64,000 bases of DNA from Nectonema munidae. Taxonomy: Eukaryota > Nematomorpha > Nectonematoida > Nectonematidae. Each line of letters begins with the position of its first letter. Within the stretch, counting starts at the first letter, position 1. This document shows, piece by piece, positions 38,401 to 43,140 of this stretch. The translations under genes and the position numbers were made by a program. Location of the stretch: assembly GCA_030549495.1 (NCBI GenBank), contig JAUIRK010001034.1, forward strand, positions 248,001 through 312,000. The letters run 5' to 3'. Below the pieces are notes generated by a model. That model ran no database searches, was not told the origin of the DNA, and saw nothing but the letters and a program-made list of their open reading frames with translations.

Positions 38401-38859
38401 CACAATAAATTTAACCTTGCTTTTTTCATTGCTCACATAAATCACGACGCTCTCATATGTTTCCAAGTTGATTTTTGTACATTGTGTTTTTTCTGTATTT
38501 TAGCAATGTTTCATAACCTTCCATTTTTTTAGAGGTAGACTAAACGTAAAAAATAATAAATAACTATATCTTTTATTCGGAACAAAACTTCAAAGTTTTG
38601 ACCATGACAAGCAGGAGATTTCTTTTACCTATTTAAGATCTAATGATATTACGCAACCATAAATAATGTGTATATAGTTCATTTCTCCCTACACTGTATC
38701 AAAGTAGGATATGTAAGCAAATGTAAAGGAAAAATCCAATTTAACCTGCGAATAGCGATGATATCCCCTACCTTTGTAAGCTTGGATACCCCTTATTTCC
38801 TCTTCAGCTGATGCATTAAGAGTGGATGAGAACAAAATTATGTAGAAAATACAAGCCAT
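8273..38859 (-). CDS. Duox: Dual oxidase (Duox)-like gene, N-terminal peroxidase ectodomain, 8 exons, 3' end outside window
   Basis: Dual oxidases are membrane NADPH oxidases with an extracellular peroxidase-like domain; they make H2O2 for gut immunity and cuticle cross-linking. Eight minus-strand exons assemble in order (38772-38859, 19207-19281, 18263-18421, 15550-15725, 15295-15496, 10038-10204, 9819-9976, 8273-8452). Every junction is GT-AG and every phase is compatible, giving about 401 codons. Landmarks are a signal peptide, KQRFDGWFNNL, WGSCNSRF, YTDGVY, CPIEY, KSGLSPNSPREQ, SWIDASFVYST, LGDPRVHQNPGLL, FHRWHN, HPGISQ, SAFRYPHTL, LRLCNTWWDS and GMASQIAERDD. All follow the Duox order. 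EF-hand, transmembrane and FAD/NADPH exons would lie left of position 1. Introns range from 53 bp to 19.5 kb and carry many transposons. Confidence is high for exons 2-8 and moderate for exon 1. Confidence 0.88.
9819..9976 (-). CDS. Duox: Duox exon 7 (proximal His region)
   Basis: The exon is 158 bp, phase 0 in and phase 2 out (AG|GTTC). It encodes IVYYEWLPALLG, YTGYNFELHPGI and FTSAFRYPHTLISPGYY. The His of RYPHT (about residue 332 of the model) is at the position of the proximal haem His in animal peroxidases. The usual Gly before it (RFGHT) is Pro here. Confidence 0.9.
10038..10204 (-). CDS. Duox: Duox exon 6
   Basis: The exon is 167 bp, entered in phase 1 after a TTCGAAG acceptor and ending in phase 0 at CAA|GTATAC. 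It encodes LGDPRVHQNPGLLTLSI, FHRWHNRIAE, HPDWNDEKIF and KVIATLQ. All are standard Duox blocks. A 61-bp intron separates it from exon 7. Confidence 0.92.
10381..10441 (+). repeat. Short degenerate TTAGGG-like repeat
   Basis: About 60 bp of imperfect GTTAGGGTTAGGG-type units, with interspersed GGTTAG and GTTAAG variants, lies in Duox intron 5. It resembles interstitial telomere-like sequence, but the unit is not the TTAGG expected for most arthropods and the tract is short. Confidence 0.6.
10680..11130. repeat. hAT-end-like sequence and diverged SINE-like segment
   Basis: Around 10672-10735 there is a segment (AGTAGCGTACCAAAGGGCC, then GGGGTGC) that resembles the terminal sequence of TTF-type hAT elements, but no matching second end was found. 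At 11010-11100, the complement contains a degenerate B-box-like motif in a SINE-like context. Both are weak calls. Confidence 0.3.
11722..13805 (-). mobile_element. piggyBac-family element with terminal and subterminal inverted repeats
   Basis: The ends are CACTAGAAGG at 11722-11731 and its exact complement at 13796-13805. An inner 13-bp palindrome-containing motif, GTCAATTGACGTC, at 11765-11777 appears inverted at 13598-13610. Together they bracket the transposase remnant. This organisation, with a short TIR of CCCTAGAA type plus subterminal inverted repeats, is typical of piggyBac. The flanking TTAA expected for the family is not intact on either side, so the insertion is old or the true ends are a few bases away. 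It lies inside Duox intron 5. Confidence 0.75.
11866..13580 (-). pseudogene. piggyBac (PGBD4-like) transposase, frameshifted
   Basis: The minus-strand reading, with frame changes, shows the expected order. First comes an acidic N-terminal region. Then RFSPGQTIYA, SPLSSFRLFF and RGVIGAKNLPIKGMWN follow. The DDE core has AFITVDEQLMPRKSRCKFIQ (first Asp), GYNITCDNYFTSLNLA (second Asp) and SGVDVFDPMIRLYSTKAASR (third Asp region). The end is a cysteine-rich RING-like finger (CSNKNCKNRT, CCGCKKPICG, CKTC, about 11870-11970). All three catalytic blocks and the C-terminal finger survive. At least two frameshifts (near 12600-12640 and 12230) and an in-frame stop near 13110 make it inactive as it stands. 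Confidence 0.88.
13806..15294. other. Duox intron 5, left part, no gene
   Basis: AT-rich intronic DNA between the piggyBac element and Duox exon 5. An open frame at 14516-14770 has no recognisable similarity. A poly-A run lies at 14948-14963. Confidence 0.5.
15295..15496 (-). CDS. Duox: Duox exon 5
   Basis: The exon is 202 bp, phase 0 in after a TTTAAG acceptor and phase 1 out at TTCG|GTATCC. It encodes LNEATSWIDASFVYSTKI, WLQFLRSYERGKLKV, then SFSPHKGKAMPNIKNF. It matches the REQLNxxTxWIDGSFIYST region of Duox. Only 53 bp separate it from exon 4. Confidence 0.93.
15550..15725 (-). CDS. Duox: Duox exon 4 (distal site region)
   Basis: The exon is 176 bp, entered in phase 1 after a CCATTTAG acceptor and leaving in phase 0 at CAA|GTAAAT. 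It encodes GQMVSHEILMSEHQPCPIEY, MHMPFCRSKYDKKSG and LSPNSPREQ. The His in VSHEI (about residue 113) aligns with the distal haem His of mammalian peroxidases, a position that from memory is Ser/Asn/Tyr in the Duox proteins I know. Confidence 0.93.
15905..17770 (+). mobile_element. Penelope-like retroelement remnant with terminal direct repeats
   Basis: Plus-strand frames give RRLERTILKISSACDSIKFY (16050), then, after an inserted MITE, IPIFHITP and the reverse transcriptase core MISLDAESFFTCIPVEYAL (17232-17290). This resembles the SFDVxSLFTNIPV motif of Penelope-like elements. The downstream GAACGAAGTCGTTCTGAAA block (about 17683) is also typical. About 65 bp at 15908-15975 (TTGTTTTCAAATAAAGTG, then CCTATTCTCTTACGATTTTT) is repeated in direct orientation at 17707-17768, consistent with Penelope pseudo-LTRs. 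Stops and gaps show it is dead. It is inserted in Duox intron 3. Confidence 0.7.
16649..16919. mobile_element. hAT MITE (271 bp) with 8-bp target-site duplication
   Basis: The terminal inverted repeats are CAGTGGCGAATCAAGAAA at 16649 and the complement of CTGGATCCGCCACTG ending at 16919. The flanking 8-bp duplications are TCGTCAAC (16641-16648) and TCGTTAAC (16920-16927), 7 of 8 identical. There is no coding capacity. The same TIR type begins the TTF-hAT fragment at 47056, which is a plausible autonomous relative. It interrupts the Penelope-like element, so it is younger. Confidence 0.85.
18263..18421 (-). CDS. Duox: Duox exon 3
   Basis: The exon is 159 bp, phase 1 in (TATTAG acceptor) and phase 1 out (TTCG|GTAAAT). 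It encodes SRFVRDTLANYTDGVYKI, then SDLVFVGQSGKRNKRNLTIL and MAYFG. It matches the SRLxRxxPPxYxDGVY and LLAFFG blocks of Duox. The 2.5-kb intron to exon 4 holds the Penelope-like element. Confidence 0.9.
18422..19206. other. Duox intron 2
   Basis: 785 bp of AT-rich intron with a short AGAT microsatellite at 18508-18528. No gene is seen. Confidence 0.7.
19207..19281 (-). CDS. Duox: Duox exon 2
   Basis: A 75-bp exon with phase 1 at both ends (TTTCAG acceptor; TTGTA|GTAAGA donor). It encodes FESSKKQRFDGWFNNLMH, then TTWGSC. This is the highly conserved KQRYDGWYNNLAHPDWGS start of the Duox peroxidase domain. Confidence 0.9.
19891..20375 (+). repeat. Local direct repeat, ~120 bp, two copies
   Basis: The segment at 19891-20010 (TTTAAAGAATAAAAAC, then AAAATCCCCATACTTTCTAT and GAATGCTTAATT) is repeated at 20243-20375 with about 90% identity by eye. 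The second copy has a small extra insert. No coding content is seen. Confidence 0.75.
21010..21160 (+). repeat. Dispersed repeat copy, family of the 61754 MITE
   Basis: It contains CAGACGATATCTAATGTAAA, GATTTGTATTAAAGAGCTTT and TTTTTGTAAAGACGA. All are found inverted inside the TTAA-flanked element at 61754-62010. Its own terminal repeats are not clear. Confidence 0.5.
22070..23014. mobile_element. Non-autonomous TIR element (~945 bp)
   Basis: It begins CACTGAGAAAAA at 22070 and ends with the complement CTTTTTCTCAGTG at 23014. TTAGTAA/TTACTAA-rich subterminal sequence follows on both sides. A long open frame at 22174-22521 is Phe/Ser-rich with no domain and is probably not a gene. No clear target-site duplication was found, so the superfamily is undetermined. 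Confidence 0.6.
23810..24185 (+). repeat. Imperfect minisatellite, AATGATCTTT-containing units
   Basis: At least twelve units share the core CAATGATCTTTRNGGG with spacers of about 20-45 bp. One pair (TTATCATGGATAATAATGATC) is a near-exact tandem at 23950-24000. Later units gain a GACCTAGAATCAC spacer. It lies in Duox intron 1. Confidence 0.85.
24186..25347. other. No recognisable gene, Duox intron 1
   Basis: AT-rich DNA with no domain or repeat recognised. Confidence 0.5.
25348..25720 (-). pseudogene. Merlin/ISXO2-like transposase C-terminal remnant
   Basis: The minus-strand translation of 25536-25348 gives YPVGNHSVTFLNPENGVHIH, then DFESFWN. This matches the VNHSxNFVDPxTGxHTNxIExxW signature of ISXO2-like (Merlin/IS1016) DDE transposases. 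Upstream, about 25680-25550 reads WIFGYTSS and AQTLIPMIETALRHG in broken frames, matching the preceding FG and TLLPxI blocks. It is truncated and frameshifted. Its TIRs were not found. Confidence 0.72.
25721..27082. other. No recognised gene, GC-richer patch at 26040-26720
   Basis: 26040-26720 is richer in GC than its surroundings and has overlapping open frames on both strands (26049-26246 minus; 26402-26742 plus). None shows a known domain. It could be a MITE or old transposon. Confidence 0.35.
27083..28650. repeat. Left arm of a ~1.5-kb inverted repeat
   Basis: The sequence from GGAATGCAGACTTTCAAGTC (27093) to the SINE near 28640 reappears in inverted order at about 35645-37065. Shared landmarks include CACATGTTGATGATCCAC (27278), a C/T-rich block at 27300-27480 (purine-rich in the other arm), CAACGTTGGCTTTTGCTGCT (28300) and the SINE at 28503-28650. 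Identity is high but not perfect. No coding content was recognised. The two arms lie about 7 kb apart in Duox intron 1 and flank ferritin exons 1 and 2. Confidence 0.85.
28503..28650 (-). repeat. tRNA-derived SINE within the inverted-repeat arm
   Basis: The complement of 28586-28596 is GGTTCGATTCC, a consensus Pol III B box. An A-box-like TGGTTGAGATG lies upstream. The body includes TGTCAATGAAAACACACCC and GGTAGC, related to the copies at 4080 and 59083. Confidence 0.7.
29500..29775. mobile_element. hAT-end-like fragments with C tracts
   Basis: The complement of 29736-29774 begins CAGGGGCGCATATCCTCAAA and runs into a poly-G tract, as at the ends of TTF-type hAT elements. A related C-rich segment with CAACAATTTTGGG lies at 29507-29540. 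These may be ends of decayed non-autonomous hATs. The two do not form a clean inverted pair. Confidence 0.4.
29923..31447 (+). pseudogene. TTF-type hAT transposase (ZMYM/DUF4371-like) with introns
   Basis: The order of blocks is that of TTF-type hAT transposases. They are a TTF finger (EKYTLIHYEHAL, LCFYCAQAEKQG, ISEGFNNWKRAL, CHRTAM, 29950-30160), FREHTAEEGNFYQLLKL (30293), a DDE core (VVMVDGTKDL, VCFRYVD, FVGLYELHSISGEMISK, LRAQTYDGAANMMGKCKG), the HCASHVS block, and LRPLCPTRW, VKANGLLDRFSKAKT, SGMLQAVKITIEQILACRTD. Two spliceosomal introns restore the frame: 30909-31002 (94 bp) and 31308-31356 (49 bp, phase 1 inside the SGMLQ block). Frameshifts near 30280 and 30850 and the missing hATC region make it non-functional. 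No TIRs were assigned. Confidence 0.85.
31462..33710 (-). pseudogene. Uncharacterised transposon-like protein remnant
   Basis: From high to low coordinates the minus strand gives LQIILYSDDFVINNALCNKV and KISAFYFLFGNIPTQFRSKL (33600-33480). Next come GFLSSIIANKNYRFC and LPLDISHDIFEDILGLV (33250-32980), then HNVWLKNEFV, FPKRREIA and KFFLDDYPFL (31620-31465). The DxxxxNxL-type and PxDxxHDxxEGxL-type blocks are those of a family of uncharacterised, multi-copy, transposon-associated proteins in fish and invertebrates. These may be related to CACTA/EnSpm transposases, but that assignment is from memory. Many stops and frameshifts are present. A SINE-like insertion lies at 32130-32300. Confidence 0.5.
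32130..32300 (+). repeat. tRNA-like SINE copy
   Basis: GGGTTCGATCCCC (around 32188-32200), a B-box match, lies downstream of an A-box-like region (GGTTGTTAGGGTGTA). The tail (TAAGCATAATGCGAGC, then CTTACGGCTGAAAGTGC) differs from the 4080/59083 family, so it may be another SINE subfamily. Confidence 0.5.
33711..34292. other. Ferritin upstream region
   Basis: This contains the ferritin promoter by position, but no convincing TATA box or initiator could be chosen in the T-rich sequence. A functional IRE is normally within about 40 nt of the cap, which would put the transcription start somewhere near 34255-34290. That is inference. Confidence 0.4.
34293..34321 (+). promoter_or_regulatory. Iron-responsive element (IRE) in ferritin 5' UTR
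   Basis: This is a textbook IRE. The CAGTGC hexaloop (34305-34310) sits on a perfect 5-bp upper stem, TTCAA (34300-34304) with TTGAA (34311-34315). A bulged C lies at 34299, and a 6-bp lower stem pairs 34293-34298 with 34316-34321. It ends 10 nt before the ferritin start codon. In known systems IRP1 binds this hairpin when iron is scarce and blocks translation, and iron releases it. Its position, loop and bulge all match, so post-transcriptional iron control of this gene is very likely. Confidence 0.95.
34332..34436 (+). CDS. Ferritin exon 1
   Basis: Encodes residues 1-35, from ATG in the context AAAATGG to YSYLSM. The donor is GTATAT. It supplies ferroxidase residues E25 and Y32 of helix A. 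Confidence 0.96.
34332..38330 (+). CDS. Ferritin heavy-chain-like subunit (cytosolic), 4 exons
   Basis: Ferritin H oxidises Fe(II) and stores iron in a 24-mer shell. Exons 34332-34436, 34664-34813, 38019-38141 and 38199-38330, all phase 0 with GT-AG, give 169 residues, close to the usual 170-180. There is no signal peptide, so the protein is cytosolic. This is unlike the secreted ferritins of insects and like those of crustaceans and vertebrates. Ferroxidase ligands can be matched: E25, Y32, E60/E61 and H64 (in SDEEKQHA), E105 (HALKLEQSVN) and Q138 (EYLKEQLD), corresponding to human E27, Y34, E61/E62, H65, E107 and Q141. Intron 2 (3.2 kb) contains one arm of the large inverted repeat. The short intron 3 (57 bp) was placed by GT-AG and homology. 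An IRE precedes the start. The gene lies antisense within the proposed Duox intron 1. Confidence 0.96.
34664..34813 (+). CDS. Ferritin exon 2
   Basis: Encodes residues 36-85 (YSYFGRPDVP to HAVFQNVQ), with a TTTTAG acceptor and a GTATCT donor. It carries the helix-B signature SDEEKQHA and the FQNNRGG turn. Confidence 0.97.
35645..37065. repeat. Right arm of the ~1.5-kb inverted repeat, in ferritin intron 2
   Basis: This is the inverted counterpart of 27083-28650. It contains a SINE in plus orientation (35650-35790, B-box-like GGGTTCAATTCC). It also carries an inserted GGGGTCGTTCACAATTGACG segment (36628) absent from the other arm, which resembles the end of a MITE. Homopolymer stretches at 36085-36310 and 36671-36769 disturb it. 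Confidence 0.82.
36085..36310. other. Probable low-quality consensus (A/T homopolymer block)
   Basis: Almost only runs of A and T for about 220 bp, where the paralogous arm at about 27930-28200 has ordinary complex sequence. Two long C runs follow (16 C at 36671-36686 and 26 C at 36744-36769). I infer assembly or polishing error. Confidence 0.65.
37066..38018. other. Ferritin intron 2, remaining part
   Basis: AT-rich intron. The complement near 37670-37430 is acidic in broken frames but no domain is recognised. Confidence 0.5.
38019..38141 (+). CDS. Ferritin exon 3
   Basis: Encodes residues 86-126 (NQNLSWMSPLEALEHALKLE to GQNDFA), with a GTTGCAG acceptor. The donor GCG|GTTCCT is weak but gives the correct protein. 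Reading on would reach a stop at 38196-38198. Confidence 0.93.
38199..38330 (+). CDS. Ferritin exon 4
   Basis: Encodes residues 127-169 plus stop (TSHLMEEYLKEQLDSI to LYINQHF), after a CTTTTTAG acceptor. It contains the Q138 ferroxidase position and the short helix E. Confidence 0.94.
   Translation, partial: TSHLMEEYLKEQLDSISGIAAHVSVLHHCSTISDQLLYINQHF
38404..38409 (+). terminator. Likely ferritin polyadenylation signal
   Basis: A consensus AATAAA lies 74 bp after the stop codon and is the only canonical signal in the immediate 3' flank. Confidence 0.65.
38772..38859 (-). CDS. Duox: Candidate Duox exon 1 (signal peptide)
   Basis: The minus-strand ATG (38859-38857) has a good context (AAAATGG). 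It opens an 88-bp exon encoding MACIFYIILFSSTLNASA, then EEEIRGIQAYK, ending in phase 1 at AAAG|GTAGGG. The first 18 residues form a typical signal peptide with a likely cleavage after ASA. Phase 1 fits exon 2, and joining them gives a leader of about 36 residues before KQRFDGW, the usual Duox layout. The 19.5-kb intron it implies is long, and the match is by phase and architecture only, so it could belong to another secreted-protein gene. Confidence 0.58.
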
Positions 38860-38980
38860 TTTGATTGTTTTTTGAATTTTAAAAATTTTTACCTAAAAAC
38901 CCGCTGAATTTTTAAAACCAGTATCTTTTACACTCATAAAATTTATAATTTTATCGCATTCATATATAAATAAAATATAG

Positions 38981-38988
38981 TTTTATAT
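38981..38988 (-). promoter_or_regulatory. TATA-like motif upstream of candidate Duox exon 1
   Basis: On the minus strand the complement reads TATAAAA about 125 bp upstream of the ATG at 38859. In such AT-rich DNA this may be chance. Confidence 0.3.
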
Positions 38989-40639
38989 ATTTTTTCTTCA
39001 ACACAATAAAACTCCAAAATTCAAAACGACTCATGTAAAAAAAAATTTAATTAATTTTTTTGATTAATTTAAATCGATAAAATGACTCACAGAACAAGTA
39101 CTCTTCCTTAAAAATGTCTTTATCAAGATAACAAACAAGAAGTTGAGAGCAGGATGCAACACCAGTAGACTCATCTTGACTACACTCAAAAAGGGTCTAC
39201 ACTCACAACTTGCAGTAAAATATCTTAAATCATGTCCGAAATACGACTTTCTTTTGCTTGCTGTTCTCCAAGAATTGTGGTGGCTTCTAAAATGCAAGGC
39301 GATCTTCACTTCTTCGCCATAGTATGAGGTTTTTTAGTTTGCGCAATGAGTTTTATATTACGAGCAAGTGAACAGTGGAATCAATACGACCGATTTTCAA
39401 AGAAACCTAGTTTTGCTTAACCTTATTTAGGGCCGGAGTCGTAAAACGTCCCCATTCACTAAAAGATTAATTGTTTGAATTATATCCTTTCAAATTACGT
39501 GACTTAAAATCTCTAGCTGCCTCTTGTAGTTGAATGACTCTCATTTCAAAAACTGTCAATCAAAAATTAAAATTTTTAACAAAATTTGACATTATCTGTA
39601 GCTAACCTTATAACTTAGGGTCTATATTATATACAGTTTTGAACTCAACACTATATATTTAATTTTTTCAATAATCATGGCTACTTTTTAGAAAATGTCA
39701 ATCATAAAATATATGTTTTTATACTAAATCGGCCATGCTGGCTTCATTTCTGGACTCATTTTTCACATTTAGGATTTGAAAATAACTATGTGTTGATAAA
39801 ATTTGGGGTTTACGTCCGAAGACTATCTCCCCAAATTTTCTCTCTAATTTTAGATGAAAAATATGTTTATGCCAAATCAACCATGCTAGTTTCATTTCTG
39901 GGCTCAGTTTTTGCTTTTAGGGTTTGAAAATAACTGCAAGTGTCAATTAAATATGTGGTTTAATTCTGAAAACTGTTTTTAAAAATATCTGAAATATATA
40001 TTTTTATACCAAATCAACCATTCTAGTTTCATTTATGGATTCAGTTTTCGCATTTATAGGTTTTAAAATATCTGTCAGTGTCAATTAGATTTGCGGTTTA
40101 CGTCTGAAAACTATCTCTAAAAACATTCTCTAATTTTGCATGAATATATGTTTTTATACCAAATCAACTATGCTAGTTTTATTTCTGTAAACAGTTTTTA
40201 GAGGTTTTAAAATCTCTGAAAGTGTCTATCATATGTTCGATTTACTTCTAATGTCTACAGAAATATTTTTGAAATTTAAATAAAATCTCTTTTTATACCA
40301 AATGGAAGATACTGGTTTCATTCTTGGACTCAGCTTTGGCATTTATGATTTTAAAATATCTGAAAGCTTCAATCAGATTTACGGTTTACTTCTAGATACT
40401 GGCTTCAAAAATATTTTCAAAAATATAAAATATCGGCTTTTATACCAAATCCACTATGTTTATTTTATTTCTGTGCTCTATTTTGGCTAATACGGTTAAA
40501 AAATCTGTTCCTGTAAAATTTTTTCAAAAAATCGTTCGTTATATATTAGTTATAAGCAGGGCGAAGAAAAATTGACTTTTTGAAGTTTTATTGAATTGAA
40601 CAACTTTTTTAGAGAAAGTATTGAAAATTATTTCAAAGA

Positions 40640-41000
40640 ATCCATGAGTTTGTATTACAACAACGTATAATTAATGACATTTTCTGATTTAAAATTCCAT
40701 CATTTTCTAGAAGTTTTTTCAGTTTAGAAAAAGATCTTTCTACTTCTAAAGTTCAAATTTGACAATATCAATGAATCGTGAATATTCTCTAATTATTGTT
40801 AGCAAGTTTTGACACAGATTTTCTTTTTTTAACAATTTCTTGATTGGCAATAAAATTCCGTCATCATCATTAATTTCTTCACTGCTGGAAGATTTTAATG
40901 AAAATATTTTGCTGCTTGCAACCAATTTCGTTACAATGGGAACTGAAGTGTTGCCGATAGGTTTGAAAAGAGAACATATTTTTTTATTACTAATTTTGAA
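40640..41000 (-). pseudogene. hAT C-terminal dimerisation remnant
   Basis: The minus strand gives NLCQNLLTIIREYSRF, then VERSFSKLKKLLENDG and LNQKMSLIIRCCNTNSW. The VERSFSKLK block is the hATC signature of TTF-type hATs. This segment is absent from composite-repeat copy 2, so it entered copy 1 later. Frames are broken, and no TIRs were found apart from a CAGGGCGAAG segment at 40556. Confidence 0.55.
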
Positions 41001-41999
41001 TGATGCCGGTAATCTACAATTTTGCAGGATAACTTAACTTTTAAGGTAAACTTGTGTAAAAGATGTGAAAAACATCCAATGATAAAAAAAGTTTGGGAAT
41101 AAAATTCCATAACTTCTGCAGCAGATATATCATATGTAACCGCGTTTGTCAACAAAAAAAAATTGTCTTACAAAAAACTTCTTCATGTTTAACCTCAGTC
41201 AGGCAAACTTTACAGTAAAACCTTTTATTATATGAAAAAAGCCCAACTATTGTGGAAGTGTTGATATAAAGAAGAAATCTTGTATGTATCGCTTATAACA
41301 ATTTTAGGCACATTGAATCAAAAAGTGTTAAATATAAATATTGACTTTATTGACCTAAACTCGAAAAATTGACTTTGATTGACTTAAAAGTTTGAAAATA
41401 GTTTAAAAAATTTTAGCCTAAACAAGTAAAGATCTTCTTCAAAGAGTTTTTATTAAACGGAAATAAAAGTTGACTTTTTTTACAAATGAAAAATCTTTAA
41501 ATCAAAAGCTTATGATCTAGTATTGCAATTATCGTTTAACTAGATGGGTAGGAAATCTGAAAATTTAGAATAGGTCAGATTTATCAAAAATGGCCTAGAT
41601 GCCAATATGTGAGAATTATATTGAATTTGTCCATCTTTTTTCTTTTGCGTGAAAGAATCTTTTAGATGAAGAAGGTGGACAACATTTTGTTATTGAACAA
41701 TGTAATAAACTTTATATAATTATTTCACGGGTGGCGAACCTTTTGTTTTCCATGCACCAATTTTTTTTACCCCTAATTCAGATGCGCCACACAAATTGTA
41801 AACTTTTTAACACTTTAAGTAAAGCATTTGATATATATGATAGTTGTAGAGGAAAGAGTTTTACATGAATACAAGGTAAACTTTACTAACATACTTTACT
41901 ACATGCTAATAAAAATATATAAACACAATAAGCAGTTTTAAAGAAGAATACTTTCACATACAGGAAAAACAACATATTTAACTTTAATGAGATTTTTGA

Positions 42000-42815
42000 C
42001 TTTGCTTTGCTTTCACCAAATCTTGAAAATTGGGAATTAAATTAGTAACTGATAGCAACGGTCAGTTCTTTATATTCGAATCAGATAGTCGCGACCCCAG
42101 TTTGTTCTTTATCATTTTCATGGATGAAAATGCTTGCTCGCATCTGTAAGTGATTCCGAAGTGACATGCATAACTTTGAGCAAACTTTCTCAGTACTTGG
42201 AAAATGTTGATATGGTAGATCGCCAAAAATTCATCATTTCAGATGCACCTGGGAGTGAGGAAAGTGATCAAATTTACCCTTTACTACTGAATTAGCTTTT
42301 AAATCAATAATTTCCATCTGTATATTGGTAGGCATTTTCAAAATGTTTGTTCAGTAAGTGAAAATGGATTTATAAACGCAAGCATGCAGTCTTCTTCATC
42401 AAAATTACTAAAACGACTATCAAAAGCCCCTAATATGATTTTTTCAATACGCATTCTGTAAATTTGTAACTTGCTAAATCAAACATCCACTTTTCATCAC
42501 ACAAAAGGGCCCTTTCTTCAGCCAGCTCTTCGTTCTCTTCAAGAAAATCATGTACAAGATTTTTCAGTTTCCAAAATCTTAAGTTTGAAAAAGGCTGCTC
42601 TAGAAAGCCAACGAACTTCGCAATGAAGGATGAGATCACCGTATTCCATATCTAACAGTTCACAATATTCTCTGAATTCTCTCCTTTTTAATCCTCTTGC
42701 TATAATTTTATTCACACATTTTACAACTGGTATCATAACATGCTGAAAATTCAAAATTTTTCCACAAAGTGACTCTTGGTGTATAATGCAATAATATTTC
42801 AGTAGTAGACGACCT
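42000..42815 (-). pseudogene. hAT transposase C-terminal half (GTF2IRD2/ZBED-like)
   Basis: The minus strand gives IYCIIHQESLCGKIL, VMIPVVKCVNKIIARGLKRR, FREYCELL, DLILHCEVRWLSR, LKNLVHDFLEENEEL, then HFGITYRCEQAFSSMKMIKN and SRLSDSNIKN in the hATC region, ending KQSQKSH. This is the block order of GTF2IRD2/FAM200-type hAT transposases. The N-terminal BED finger and first catalytic Asp are gone, and frameshifts are present near 42560 and 42350. Confidence 0.85.
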
Positions 42816-42939
42816 AAAAATTTTCGAGCAAGGTTACAGTTCCAGCAAATCTACCAATCATTGACCCCCGAAAGAGGTTTTCTTTCTTTCATTCTTTTTT
42901 CATCACCCATTTTAAATTTTGGGGAAAAGTTTACAATAT

Positions 42940-43140
42940 CTTATTTTAAAAAAAGTTTTTGTTTTTTGGCTAACCTTAGGAATTTCGTGGGTGTCGATTC
43001 CAACTTTTCACTTTTTGTGGGAAAGTTTTTTTTCCTTTTTTTTCCTTTTTTTTTTTTAAAAAACACCCCTTTTTTTTTTTTTTTTTTTTTTTTTGGTGTT
43101 TTTTTTTGTGTTTATTATTTTTTTTTAAAATTTAAAATTT
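42940..43140. other. Poly-T low-complexity block, possible consensus error
   Basis: Long T runs with few other bases inside the hAT element, resembling the suspicious blocks at 36.1 kb and 47.08 kb. Confidence 0.5.

Noticed and set aside
39064-39309. Minus-strand frame just upstream of candidate Duox exon 1
   Set aside because: No domain or signal recognised. If the Duox promoter is near 38980 this lies upstream of it.
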